Below, in pieces: positions 35,769 to 45,276 of a DNA stretch of 64,000 nucleotides. The position numbers and the translations under genes are program-made. This DNA comes from Altererythrobacter xiamenensis (GTDB lineage Bacteria > Pseudomonadota > Alphaproteobacteria > Sphingomonadales > Sphingomonadaceae): the NCBI RefSeq assembly GCF_900177715.1, contig NZ_FXWG01000003.1, forward strand, positions 558,001 to 622,000, in the 5' to 3' direction. Numbering within the stretch: position 1 is the stretch's first letter; every line of letters begins with the position of its first letter. Under the pieces are notes generated by a model, which did not search any database, had not been told where the DNA came from, and worked only from the letters and a program-made list of their open reading frames with translations.

Positions 35769-37313
35769 GTGTCCAATATCCGCCACGCACTCTCCGTTAA
35801 GCGCGAAGACGATTTTGCCGCCTGGTACCAGGCTGTCATTTCAGAGGCCGATCTGGCCGAGGACTCGGGCGTTCGCGGCTGCATGGTCATCAAGCCGTGG
35901 GGCTACGGTATCTGGGAGCGCATCCAGCGCCTGATGGACGACCGGATCAAGGCTGCCGGCGTTCAGAACTGCTACTTCCCGATCTTCATCCCGCTCAAGA
36001 ATTTCGAGCGCGAGGCGCAGCATGTCGAGGGCTTTGCCAAGGAAATGGCGGTGGTCACGCACCATCGCCTTATTTCAGACGGCAAAGGCGGGTTGGTTCC
36101 CGATCCCGAAGCGAAGCTGGAAGAGCCACTCGTCGTGCGCCCGACATCGGAGACGATCATCGGCGATGCGATGGCACGCTGGGTCCAGAGCTGGCGTGAT
36201 CTTCCGCTGCTGACCAACCAGTGGGCGAATGTCGTGCGCTGGGAAATGCGCACCCGGATGTTCCTGCGCACCAGCGAGTTCCTCTGGCAGGAAGGCCATA
36301 CGGCGCATGAGAACCGTGAGCAGGCCCAGGAAGAGACAATGCGTGCTCTCGAGATGTACCGCGCCTGTGTCGAAGAAGATCTCGCTCTTCCGGTCATCAC
36401 CGGCGAGAAGCCGGAGAACGAGCGCTTTCCTGGCGCTGTCGAAACCTGGTCGATCGAGGCGATGATGCAGGATGGCAAGGCGCTGCAGGCTGGCACCTCG
36501 CACTATCTCGGCACCAATTTCGCTCAGGCTGCGGGCATCAAATATCAGGACCGCGAAGGCACGGAGCAGCTCTGCCACACAACCAGCTGGGGCACCTCCA
36601 CCCGCATGATCGGTGGCGTGATCATGACGCATGGCGATGATGACGGGTTGCGCGTTCCGCCGCGCATTGCGCCGCATCAGGTGGTCATTTTGCCGATGCT
36701 GCGCGACAAGCCCGAGGACGAAGCGCTGCTCGCCTATTGCGAGGAAGTGTGCGCCGGGCTCGCCAAGCAGTGGAGCATGGGCGAGCCCCTCCGTGTGCTG
36801 CTCGACAAGCGCCCGGGCAAGGCAGCCGGCAAGCGTTGGGACTGGGTACGCAAGGGCGCGCCGCTGATCGTCGAGGTCGGATCGCGCGACATGGAAGGCG
36901 GCAAGGTCGCGTTGATCCGTCGCAGCGACCTGTGGAACCTCGAGAACGGCAAGACCAATTTCGACTTCACCGACCGCGATGCGTTCATCGTAGAGGCGCC
37001 TGCCATGCTCGAACAGATCCAGCAGGACATGTTCGAAGAAGCGCGCGAGCGGCGCGATGCGAATATCAAGCGCGGCGTTACCTCGATGGAGGAGGTCGCT
37101 GCGTTCTACAGTGCGGAGACCAAGTATCCGGGCTGGCTCGAAGTGCAGTGGTCCAAGCCGACCGGCGATGCGCTCGAAAAGGTGGTCGAGACGCTCAAGG
37201 CGCACAAGCTGACGATCCGCAATGTTCCGATGAATGCGGAAGCCGTCGACGGTACCTGCATCTTCACCGGTGAACCAGCGGTTGAGCGGATCCTGATCGC
37301 CAAGGCGTACTAG
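35769..37313 (+). CDS. proS: Prolyl-tRNA synthetase, archaeal/eukaryotic-like type
   Basis: 514 residues from GTG 35769. Class II motifs: RGCMVIKPWGYGIWERIQ (motif 1 region), RPTSETIIGDAMARWVQSWRDLPLLTNQWANVVRWEMRTRMFLRTSEFLWQEGHTAH in pieces (motif 2) and TSWGTSTRMIGGVIMTHGDDDGLRVPPRIAP (motif 3). The anticodon domain follows (~315-420), then a C-terminal domain ending in the tyrosine KAY typical of the ProS type 3 form. Most alphaproteobacteria carry a shorter bacterial-like ProS, so this is a lineage marker. The cytosolic enzyme charges tRNA-Pro. Confidence 0.95.
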   Translation: MSNIRHALSVKREDDFAAWYQAVISEADLAEDSGVRGCMVIKPWGYGIWERIQRLMDDRIKAAGVQNCYFPIFIPLKNFEREAQHVEGFAKEMAVVTHHRLISDGKGGLVPDPEAKLEEPLVVRPTSETIIGDAMARWVQSWRDLPLLTNQWANVVRWEMRTRMFLRTSEFLWQEGHTAHENREQAQEETMRALEMYRACVEEDLALPVITGEKPENERFPGAVETWSIEAMMQDGKALQAGTSHYLGTNFAQAAGIKYQDREGTEQLCHTTSWGTSTRMIGGVIMTHGDDDGLRVPPRIAPHQVVILPMLRDKPEDEALLAYCEEVCAGLAKQWSMGEPLRVLLDKRPGKAAGKRWDWVRKGAPLIVEVGSRDMEGGKVALIRRSDLWNLENGKTNFDFTDRDAFIVEAPAMLEQIQQDMFEEARERRDANIKRGVTSMEEVAAFYSAETKYPGWLEVQWSKPTGDALEKVVETLKAHKLTIRNVPMNAEAVDGTCIFTGEPAVERILIAKAY

Positions 37314-37366
37314 TCGCCCACTACCGAGTACTTGAGTTTGCTGCGCGGGAAGCGCAACAGGGGGTC

Positions 37367-38785
37367 ATGACAAAGCTCCTCCTTCTTGCCTCGCCCCTCG
37401 CCGTCGCCATTGCCGCCCCGCTGGCGGCGCAGGACCATCCCGCCGATAATGTCTCCGAAGAACGCCTGCGCGCCGATATCGACACGCTGGTCGGCTTCGG
37501 AACGCGTCACACCTTGTCCGAACAGGATAATCCGGAGCGCGGGATCGGGGCTGCGGTCGACTGGGGCCTTGCCGAGTTCGGACGTATCTCCGCGAGTTGC
37601 GGAGGCTGCCTCGAGGTGGTCGCGCCAGAAACGACTGTCGAAGGTCGCCGGATTCCCACACCGACCCGGCTGCGGAATGCGGTTGCCATTCAGCGCGGCA
37701 CCGAGCGCCCGAGCGAGGTCGTGATCGTGCAGGGACATATCGACAGCCGCGTGAGCGATCCGCTCGACTGGCAGAGCGATGCGCCGGGCGCGAACGACGA
37801 TGGCTCCGGTACGGCGCTCACGATCGAAGCGGCGCGCGTGCTGTCGCAAAAGCGCTATCCGACCACGATCATTTACGCGCTGCTGTCGGGCGAAGAGCAA
37901 GGTCTCTACGGCGGTCAGCTGATGGCCGACTGGATCGAGAGCCAGGGCTATACCGTCAAGGCGGTCTTGAACAACGACATCGTCGGTGGAAGCTGCGGCT
38001 CCGACGGCTATTGCGATCCCGACCATGTTCGGGTCTTCTCCGAAGGGCCACGCGCCGATTTGACCGACGAAGTGCGGGCAGCGCAGCGCCGTAACGGCGG
38101 CGAAAACGATGCGCCGGGACGCAACCTCTCACGCTGGCTCGATGGCCTCGCGGAGAGCACCGAGAACAGCATCGACGTGCGCCAGATCTGGCGAACGGAC
38201 CGGATGGGACGCGGGGGCGACCAGATACCTTTCCTCGAGAAAGGCTATCCGGCTGTCCGTATCACCGTCGCGGTCGAGGATTACGAGCACCAGCACCAGG
38301 ACCTGCGCACCGAAGATGGCACGGTCTATGGTGATACGTCGGACGAGATGGACTTCGCCTATCTTGCGAAGGTTACCCAATTGAACGTGCGCGCGCTGGA
38401 CCGGCTCGCAGGTCTGCCGATGCCGCCCGCGCCAAAGGCCGAAGCGGCCGTGAGCACCTCCACAGAAGTGACTTGGGCGCCGGTCGAGGGTGCGGCAAGC
38501 TACAAGGTCTGGCTCCGCCGCACTGACGCAACCGGGTGGAACCCGGAGCCGGTTTCGACCATCGACGCGAATACTGGCCAGGCTGCTGCCGCGGCGCAAA
38601 GCAGCGGCTCGGATAGTGAGTTCGGGGTGGATGCAGTCGGCGTGGAGTTCATCGGTCTTCGCGGCGACGACTGGATCTTCGGGGTCAGCTCCTGCAACGC
38701 TGCGGGTGACTGCGGACCTGTGGCCAGCGCGGTTCCTGCAGGCGCCTTCGCACCTATTCCGCCGGCAGAGGATGACAGCAAGTAA
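37367..38785 (+). CDS. Exported M28 family zinc aminopeptidase
   Basis: 472 residues with a signal peptide (KLLLLASPLAVAIAAPLAAQ). Two-zinc site residues: QGHIDSR (His, Asp), GANDDGSG (bridging Asp), LLSGEEQGLYG (catalytic Glu and ligand) and NNDIVGG (Asp). The usual distal His is probably in YEHQHQDLRTEDG. After ~345 comes a domain with TEVTWAPVEGAASYKVWLRR, reminiscent of a fibronectin III fold. Four cysteines early (ASCGGC, GSCGSDGYC) may form disulfides. Probably digests peptides in the periplasm. Confidence 0.87.
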   Translation: MTKLLLLASPLAVAIAAPLAAQDHPADNVSEERLRADIDTLVGFGTRHTLSEQDNPERGIGAAVDWGLAEFGRISASCGGCLEVVAPETTVEGRRIPTPTRLRNAVAIQRGTERPSEVVIVQGHIDSRVSDPLDWQSDAPGANDDGSGTALTIEAARVLSQKRYPTTIIYALLSGEEQGLYGGQLMADWIESQGYTVKAVLNNDIVGGSCGSDGYCDPDHVRVFSEGPRADLTDEVRAAQRRNGGENDAPGRNLSRWLDGLAESTENSIDVRQIWRTDRMGRGGDQIPFLEKGYPAVRITVAVEDYEHQHQDLRTEDGTVYGDTSDEMDFAYLAKVTQLNVRALDRLAGLPMPPAPKAEAAVSTSTEVTWAPVEGAASYKVWLRRTDATGWNPEPVSTIDANTGQAAAAAQSSGSDSEFGVDAVGVEFIGLRGDDWIFGVSSCNAAGDCGPVASAVPAGAFAPIPPAEDDSK

Positions 38786-38797
38786 GCGCGTCCCCAT

Positions 38798-41179
38798 ATG
38801 GCGCGCATGACAAAACAGAATAATCAGAACAAAACGAAGAAATCGCGACGTCCGCAAGGCCGCACGACCGGCATGCCGTCGAAAGAACAGATACTCGAAT
38901 TCATCCAGACCTCCGACAAGCCCGCCGGAAAGCGGGAGATTGCGAAGGCGTTTGGCCTCAAGGGTCAGGAAAAGATCGCCCTCAAGCGTGTGCTCAAGGA
39001 CATGGCCGAAGAGGGGATGATCGACGGGAAGAAGACTGCCTATCACCGGCTTGGCGGCCTGCCGAAGGTCACTGTACTCAAGGTCGTCGAGATCGAAGAT
39101 GGCGAGGCGATTGCCGAACCGGAAAACTGGGCGCCCGATGCACCGGGCAAGCCGCCCCGCATCATCATGAAGGAGCAGCGCGGGAAGGGCGGCAAGAGCG
39201 GCAAACCCATGGCGGCGCTCAAGCGCGGCGACCGGGTGCTTTCGCGCACAGAGGAAACCGACAACGGGTGGATCGCCCATCCGATGAAGAAGCTGCCAGC
39301 CCGGACCGAAGGGCTGATGGGCGTGGTCGAGCTCGACGGCAGCGGCAAGGCCTGGCTCGCGCCGGTCGACAAGCGTATCCGCAATTCCTCTCCTATCGCC
39401 GATCTTGGCGGGGCTGAGGAAGGCCAGCTGGTCCTCGCCGAACGCGTCGGACGCTCCGAGCGATCGGGCGTGAAGGTCGTCGAAGTCGTGGGCGATCCGC
39501 TTGCCCCCAAGAGCTTCAGCCTCATCGCTATTGCCAAGCACGGCATTCCGCATGTCTTCCCGCAAGAAGCGATTGAAGAGGCGCAGAACGCCACCGAACT
39601 GACGCTGAGCGAGGACAAGCGCGAGGATCTGCGCAATGTCCCCATCGTTGCCATCGATCCCGCCGACGCGCGCGACCATGACGATGCGATCTGGGCCGAG
39701 CCCGACGGCAAGGGCGGCTTCAACGCGCTGATCGCGATCGCCGACGTGAGCTATTACGTCCGCCCCGGTGGCGCGCTCGACCGCGAGGCGCGCAAACGCG
39801 GAAACTCGGTCTATTTTCCCGACCGTGTCGTGCCGATGCTGCCCGAAGTTCTTTCGGCGGACGTTTGTTCGCTGCGAGAGGGCGAGGACCGCGCGGCGAT
39901 GGCCTGCCACATCCATGTCTCGGCAGAGGGCAAGGTCACTAGCTGGCGCTTCACGCGAGCGATCGTGCGGATCCATCACAACATTGCCTATGAGGATGCG
40001 CAGGCGGCGATCGATGGCGATGAAACGCCCGATTACCTCACTCACCTCTGGGCATGCTGGAAAGCGCTCGCCAAGGCGCGGCACGAACGCGACCCGCTCG
40101 AACTGGAAATCCCCGAGCGGCGCGTCCAGCTCGATGACGAGGGCAGGATCGCAGAGATTGCCGTGCGCGAACGCCTCGACGCGCACCGGGTGGTCGAGGA
40201 CTTCATGATTGCGGCCAATGTCGCGGCGGCCAAGGCGCTCGAGGCCAAGACCGCGCCGGTGGTCTACCGCGTCCATGAGCCGCCTAGCCGCGAGAAGCTG
40301 ATCGCGCTTCGCGACTACCTCGCCACGATGGACCGCAAGATGGCGCTCGGCCAGGTTATCACGCCGAGCCTGTTCAACCGCATGCTAAAGGATGTCAGCG
40401 ACGAGGCGGAAAAGGTCCAGGTCATGGAGGCCGTGCTGCGAACGCAATCGCAGGCCTATTACGGTCCAGCAAACGCTGGCCACTTCGGGCTTTCGCTTGG
40501 CTCATACGCGCATTTCACTTCGCCCATCCGGCGCTATTCGGACTTGCTGGTTCACCGTGCGCTGGTCGATGCCTACGGCCTGGAGCAACCAAAGCCGACT
40601 GCAAAACTCGACCTCCCGGAGGCGACCGGCCTTGCCGACCGCGACCGGCAGAACCTGCAAACCATTACCGACGCCATTAGCCAGACCGAGCGCCGCGCAA
40701 TGGAGGCAGAGCGCGACACGATAGATCGCTATGTCGCTGCATGGCTTTCGGGCCGTGTCGGGGAGGTGTTCGACACCCGCATTACCGGTGTGCAGGCCTT
40801 CGGCTTCTTCGCGACGATCATGGGGCTGGGCGGGGACGGCCTTGTCCCAGTCTCGACGCTCGGCCGTGAATATTTCCGCTATGACGAGGCGGCGCAGGCG
40901 CTGATCGGTGAAGATAGCGGCACGCGCTTTGCTTCGGGTGACCGGCTGAAGCTCAAGCTGGCCGAATCCAACGCGCTTACAGGCGCTCTCAAGTTCGAGC
41001 CGGTCGATGCCGATGGCAATGCGATCGAACCGCGCGGCAACCGGCCAGCATCACGACGCGGCCCTCCCAAGGGAGGCGCGAAGGGCGGGCCGAAAACCGG
41101 CCCGAAAAAGGGCAAGTACCAGACCGGCAAGCGCGGTCGACCGGGCAACATCCGCCATCAGGGACGAAAGAAGCGATAG
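38798..41179 (+). CDS. rnr: Ribonuclease R
   Basis: 793 residues. An N-terminal helix-turn-helix-like region (KREIAKAFGLKGQEKIALKRVLKDM) is followed by cold-shock domains (~170-230), the RNB catalytic domain with IDPADARDHDDAIWAE (~287) and an S1 domain (GEVFDTRITGVQAFGFFATI, ~650). The tail is very basic (RGPPKGGAKGGPKTGPKKGK). A processive 3'-5' exoribonuclease that degrades structured RNA and rRNA. Starts 12 bp after the M28 peptidase gene. Confidence 0.95.
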   Translation: MARMTKQNNQNKTKKSRRPQGRTTGMPSKEQILEFIQTSDKPAGKREIAKAFGLKGQEKIALKRVLKDMAEEGMIDGKKTAYHRLGGLPKVTVLKVVEIEDGEAIAEPENWAPDAPGKPPRIIMKEQRGKGGKSGKPMAALKRGDRVLSRTEETDNGWIAHPMKKLPARTEGLMGVVELDGSGKAWLAPVDKRIRNSSPIADLGGAEEGQLVLAERVGRSERSGVKVVEVVGDPLAPKSFSLIAIAKHGIPHVFPQEAIEEAQNATELTLSEDKREDLRNVPIVAIDPADARDHDDAIWAEPDGKGGFNALIAIADVSYYVRPGGALDREARKRGNSVYFPDRVVPMLPEVLSADVCSLREGEDRAAMACHIHVSAEGKVTSWRFTRAIVRIHHNIAYEDAQAAIDGDETPDYLTHLWACWKALAKARHERDPLELEIPERRVQLDDEGRIAEIAVRERLDAHRVVEDFMIAANVAAAKALEAKTAPVVYRVHEPPSREKLIALRDYLATMDRKMALGQVITPSLFNRMLKDVSDEAEKVQVMEAVLRTQSQAYYGPANAGHFGLSLGSYAHFTSPIRRYSDLLVHRALVDAYGLEQPKPTAKLDLPEATGLADRDRQNLQTITDAISQTERRAMEAERDTIDRYVAAWLSGRVGEVFDTRITGVQAFGFFATIMGLGGDGLVPVSTLGREYFRYDEAAQALIGEDSGTRFASGDRLKLKLAESNALTGALKFEPVDADGNAIEPRGNRPASRRGPPKGGAKGGPKTGPKKGKYQTGKRGRPGNIRHQGRKKR

Positions 41180-41235
41180 CGGCAGCAATCGGAACAGCGT
41201 CGCTCCTTCCTCATTGATTGGGAAAGGAGAATTTC

Positions 41236-41751
41236 ATGCTCAAGCCCGGCCAGCCGGTACCCGATCTCGATCTGCCCCTCACTATCGATGCGCGCTTCGA
41301 ATTGTCGAAGCAAAGCCCCGATGCGTTCACCATGCTAGTTTTCTATCGTGGCAAGCATTGCCCGATCTGCAAGTCATACCTGCAGGAACTGGGTGGACGG
41401 CTCGATGACTTCACCCAGCGCGGCGTCAATGTGTTCTCGATCTCAATGGACGAGGCCGACCGCGCACAGGTTGCCCATGAGGAGTGGGAGACGCACGACC
41501 TTCCTATCGCCCATTCCCTTAATGAGGAGACGGCCCGGAAATGGGGTCTCTATATTTCGGAAAAGCGTGCGGACAGCGATGAGCCCGACAAGTTCTCGGA
41601 ACCCGGCCTCTTCCTGATCAAACCCGATATGACGCTGCACTTTGCGGTCGTCCAGAACGCGCCCTTCACGCGGCCCTCGCTCGACGAGCTGATCAAGGGC
41701 ATCGATCACACGCTGAACAACGGATATCCGACGCGCGGAACGCTGACCTAG
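41236..41751 (+). CDS. Peroxiredoxin-like (AhpC/TSA) family protein
   Basis: 171 residues from ATG 41236, with AAGGAG seven bases upstream. Thioredoxin fold with the redox site FYRGKHCPICKSYLQEL, a CxxC rather than the single peroxidatic Cys of typical AhpC, and ISMDEADRAQVAHEEWE. Possibly a thiol-disulfide reductase or atypical peroxiredoxin. Ends 4 bp inside the convergent UspA gene. Confidence 0.85.
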   Translation: MLKPGQPVPDLDLPLTIDARFELSKQSPDAFTMLVFYRGKHCPICKSYLQELGGRLDDFTQRGVNVFSISMDEADRAQVAHEEWETHDLPIAHSLNEETARKWGLYISEKRADSDEPDKFSEPGLFLIKPDMTLHFAVVQNAPFTRPSLDELIKGIDHTLNNGYPTRGTLT

Positions 41752-42194
41752 GAATGGTTTTCCGGCTCGTCGTAACCCTCGGGTACGATGTAGAGCGGAC
41801 AGGGCAGGTTTCCGGCATTGTCGGAGAAGTGCTGAACCAGCGGCCCGGGGTGATTGCCTGAGGCCGCACCCAAGACCAGCGCTGCCACCTCCGAGTGATC
41901 GGAGAGGAATTGCGCGACCAGCTTCTGCCCACCGCCGACCATTACTGTTATCGACGGCATGATACCGCTCTCGCTGAACAGATTTCCGGCTGCGCTATGC
42001 GCCAGCATTTCGGCACGGTCGTGCGCTTCCTGCTCGATCGTCGCCTGGACGGCGCCAAACGCGCTGACGTTCTGTTGTGCGACCAGCGCGAGTATATGAA
42101 CCGCACCGTCGACCGCAGCCGCCCGACGGGATGCGAAGCGCAAGGCGCTGCGCGCCTCCTTCGTCTCGTCCATGATCACCAAGAATGTGCGCAT
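41748..42194 (-). CDS. Universal stress protein (UspA family)
   Basis: 148 residues. Starts FLVIMDETKEARSALRFASRRAAAV and ends CPLYIVPEGYDE. The ATP-binding loop usually written G-x2-G-x9-G-S/T is degenerate (VLGAASGNHPGPLVQHFSDN), so nucleotide binding is uncertain. Divergent from the pyruvate dehydrogenase E2 gene with a 125-bp gap. Confidence 0.85.
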   Translation of the reverse strand: MRTFLVIMDETKEARSALRFASRRAAAVDGAVHILALVAQQNVSAFGAVQATIEQEAHDRAEMLAHSAAGNLFSESGIMPSITVMVGGGQKLVAQFLSDHSEVAALVLGAASGNHPGPLVQHFSDNAGNLPCPLYIVPEGYDEPENHS

Positions 42195-42319
42195 CGGGTC
42201 CCCTCGTCCATGACTATCATATCTGCTGAAATCGTATTCTTCGCAAGAACCTTGCCGCGCGCTTGTGTATAGGCCAGAGGCATGACGCTACGTAACGCTG
42301 CAAGGGGTATCGCCTGACA

Positions 42320-43753
42320 ATGCCGATCGAAATCAAGATGCCAGCCCTCTCGCCGACCATGGATGAAGGCACGCTCGCCAAATGGCTGGTCAAGGAAGGA
42401 GACCAGGTTTCGGCAGGCGATATCATGGCCGAGATCGAGACCGACAAGGCGACGATGGAGTTCGAAGCGGTCGATGAAGGCACCATCGCGAAGATCCTTG
42501 TCGAAGAAGGCACGGAGAATGTCGCGGTCGGCGCAGTCATCGCAATGCTGGCCGAAGAGGGTGAGGACGTGAGCGACGTAAGCGCGCCTTCCGGTGATTC
42601 GGAAGCGGCTCCCGCTCCATCGCCAACTCCTTCGCCAGCGCCTGCTCCTGCAGCGAGCGATGGTCCGCCCGCCACACCGAGCGCGCGCAAGCTGGCTCAG
42701 GAGAAGGGTGTCGATCTCAATTCGATCGAAGGCACCGGCCCGGGCGGTAAGATCACCAAGGACGATGTCGAGAATGCGCCGGGTGGCTCTGCACCTGCGA
42801 GCCCCGCTGCATCGCCTGCACCGGCCCCGGCGGCCTCCGATGCCTCGTCGGGCGAGCGCATCATCGCCTCGCCGCTCGCCAAGCGGATTGCCGAGCAGAA
42901 GGGCCTCGACCTTTCGACCATCAAGGGCAGCGGGCCCAATGGCCGTATCGTCAAGGCTGACGTCGAAGACGCCGAACCGGGTGCGGCTCCAGCCAAGGAA
43001 GCTGCTGCGCCTGCACCAGAAGCGGCGCCTCCCACGCCTTCGGTCACGCCCGAGGATGGCGGTGCACCTTACGAGGAACAGAAGCTCAACAATGTCCGCA
43101 AGGTCATTGCGCGCCGCCTGACCGAAGCGAAGCAGCAGGTTCCGCATATCTACCTCACCGTGGACGTGCGGCTCGATGCGCTGCTCAAGCTGCGCAAGGA
43201 ACTCAATGCCTCGCTCGAGGCGGATGGCGTCAAGCTTTCGGTCAACGACCTCATCATCAAGGCGCTCGCCCGCGCGCTGCAGCGTGAACCGCAGTGCAAC
43301 GTCAGCTTCCAGGGCGATGTGATGCACCAGTATTCGCGTCAGGATATCTCCGTCGCGGTCGCTGCACCTTCGGGCCTGATTACTCCGATCATCAAGGATG
43401 CCGGGCGCAAGGGCCTCGCCGAAATCTCGACCGAGATGAAGGAGCTTGCGGGCAAGGCGCGCGACGGCAAGCTGCAGCCGCACGAGTACCAGGGCGGAAC
43501 AGCCTCGCTCTCCAACCTCGGCATGTTCGGCACCAAGCAGTTCGACGCAGTCATCAACCCGCCGCAGGGCATGATCCTCGCGGTCGGTGCGGGCGAGCAG
43601 CGGCCCTATGTGGTCGACGGCGCGCTGCAGGTTGCGACGGTGATGAGTGTCACAGGCAGCTTCGACCACCGCGCGATCGACGGCGTGGACGGCGCGAAGC
43701 TGCTCGACCAGTTCCGCTCGCTGATCGAGAACCCGATGGGGCTGGTGGTCTAA
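42320..43753 (+). CDS. pdhC: Pyruvate dehydrogenase complex dihydrolipoamide acetyltransferase (E2) with two subunit-binding domains
   Basis: 477 residues. One lipoyl domain (~1-80, lipoyl-Lys43 in [11 protein letters not shown]), then two separate peripheral subunit-binding domains joined by Ala/Pro linkers: [16 protein letters not shown]...[10 protein letters not shown] (~118-152) and [16 protein letters not shown]...[10 protein letters not shown] (~183-216). The catalytic domain follows (~245-477) with His450 and Asp454 in DHRAIDG. Normally an E2 has a single binding domain, so this one could hold two E3/E1 units per chain. E3 (lpdA) is the next gene; E1 is not in the window. Confidence 0.94.
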   Translation: MPIEIKMPALSPTMDEGTLAKWLVKEGDQVSAGDIMAEIETDKATMEFEAVDEGTIAKILVEEGTENVAVGAVIAMLAEEGEDVSDVSAPSGDSEAAPAPSPTPSPAPAPAASDGPPATPSARKLAQEKGVDLNSIEGTGPGGKITKDDVENAPGGSAPASPAASPAPAPAASDASSGERIIASPLAKRIAEQKGLDLSTIKGSGPNGRIVKADVEDAEPGAAPAKEAAAPAPEAAPPTPSVTPEDGGAPYEEQKLNNVRKVIARRLTEAKQQVPHIYLTVDVRLDALLKLRKELNASLEADGVKLSVNDLIIKALARALQREPQCNVSFQGDVMHQYSRQDISVAVAAPSGLITPIIKDAGRKGLAEISTEMKELAGKARDGKLQPHEYQGGTASLSNLGMFGTKQFDAVINPPQGMILAVGAGEQRPYVVDGALQVATVMSVTGSFDHRAIDGVDGAKLLDQFRSLIENPMGLVV

Positions 43754-43793
43754 GTCGCCGCCGCGAAAATAACTAGAATCCCACGAGGAAATA

Positions 43794-45209
43794 ATGGCTG
43801 ACAATTCCTACGACGTCATCGTTCTCGGCTCCGGCCCCGGCGGCTATGTCGCGGCGATCCGCTGTGCGCAGCTTGGCCTGAAGACCGCGATAGTCGAGCG
43901 CGAGCTGCTCGGCGGCATCTGCCTCAACTGGGGCTGTATCCCGACCAAGGCGCTGCTGCGCTCGGCCGAGATCAAGCACTACATGGACCACGCCAAGGAT
44001 TACGGCCTCACGGTCGCGGGCGAGATCGAGGCGGACCTCGAAGCGGTGGTGAAGCGCAGCCGCGGCGTCGCCAAGCAGCTCAATCAGGGCGTCACGCATC
44101 TGATGAAGAAGAACGAGATCACGGTGCACATGGGGGAGGGGACGTTGACCGGCCCGACCAGCCTCGCCGTGAAGGGCGAGAAGGGCGAGGAGAAGCTCAC
44201 CGCCAAGCACGTAATCGTCGCCACCGGCGCCCGCGCGCGCGACCTGCCGTTCGCTCCTGCCGACGGCAAGCGTATCTGGACCTATCGCACCGCGATGACC
44301 CCGCCCGAAATGCCCAAGAAGCTGCTCGTGATCGGCAGCGGCGCAATCGGCATCGAGTTCGCCAGCTTCTACAACGACATGGGCGCGGATGTGACCGTTG
44401 TAGAAATGCTCGACCGGGTGGTGCCGGTCGAGGACCACGAGGTTTCGGCGTTCCTCGAAAAGTCGCTGACCAAGCAGGGCATGACGATCATGACCGGTGC
44501 TGGCGTCGAGGATATCAAGGCCTCGGACAAGGTCGTGAAGGCAAAGATCAAGGGGAAGGACGGCAAGACCGCCGAACACGACTTCACTCATTGCATCGTC
44601 GCCATCGGCATTCAGCCCAATACCGAGAACATCGGTCTCGAGAAACTGGCCGAAATGGATCGCGGCTTCATCCAGATCGATCCCTATGGTCGCACGAAGT
44701 CGAAGGGCCTTTGGGCGATTGGCGACTGCACGCCGGGGCCTTGGCTGGCGCACAAGGCAAGTCACGAGGGCGTAACCGCTGCCGAGGCTATCGCGCAGGA
44801 ACTCGGCAACACGGACGTCCACCCGCACCCGCTCGACCGCAACAACATCCCGGGTTGCACCTATAGCCATCCGCAGGTCGCCTCGGTCGGCATGACCGAG
44901 AAGGCGGCGAAGGAAGCGGGATACGAGCTCAAGGTCGGCAACTTCCCCTTCATCGGCAATGGCAAGGCCATCGCTCTGGGCGAGGCCGAAGGCTTCATCA
45001 AGACCGTGTTCGATGCGAAGACCGGCGAACTGCTCGGTGCTCATATGATCGGCGCCGAAGTGACAGAGCTGATCCAGGGCTATGTCGTTGGCAAGCAGCT
45101 GGAGACGACCGAGGCAGAGCTGATGCAGACGGTCTTCCCCCATCCCACGCTATCGGAGATGATGCACGAAAGCGTACTGGGGGCTTATGGCCGGGCTCTG
45201 CACATCTGA
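43794..45209 (+). CDS. lpdA: Dihydrolipoyl dehydrogenase (E3)
   Basis: 471 residues. FAD site VIVLGSGPGGYVAAIRCAQLG, redox disulfide GGICLNWGCIPTKALL, NAD site LLVIGSGAIGIEFASFYNDMG, and the C-terminal active-site HPHPTLSE-type motif seen as FPHPTLSEMMHE. Regenerates lipoamide for the E2 encoded 40 bp upstream. GAGGAAATA stands before the ATG. Confidence 0.97.
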   Translation: MADNSYDVIVLGSGPGGYVAAIRCAQLGLKTAIVERELLGGICLNWGCIPTKALLRSAEIKHYMDHAKDYGLTVAGEIEADLEAVVKRSRGVAKQLNQGVTHLMKKNEITVHMGEGTLTGPTSLAVKGEKGEEKLTAKHVIVATGARARDLPFAPADGKRIWTYRTAMTPPEMPKKLLVIGSGAIGIEFASFYNDMGADVTVVEMLDRVVPVEDHEVSAFLEKSLTKQGMTIMTGAGVEDIKASDKVVKAKIKGKDGKTAEHDFTHCIVAIGIQPNTENIGLEKLAEMDRGFIQIDPYGRTKSKGLWAIGDCTPGPWLAHKASHEGVTAAEAIAQELGNTDVHPHPLDRNNIPGCTYSHPQVASVGMTEKAAKEAGYELKVGNFPFIGNGKAIALGEAEGFIKTVFDAKTGELLGAHMIGAEVTELIQGYVVGKQLETTEAELMQTVFPHPTLSEMMHESVLGAYGRALHI

Positions 45210-45276
45210 TACACTCGAGGAGTGACCTGCGAAGCATGGGCTATCCTCGATCGCCAATAACGCGTAGCTGCTAGCG

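Noticed and set aside
38129..40276. 715-codon minus-strand open frame
   Set aside because: Antisense to the M28 peptidase and rnr genes, with no recognisable protein features.
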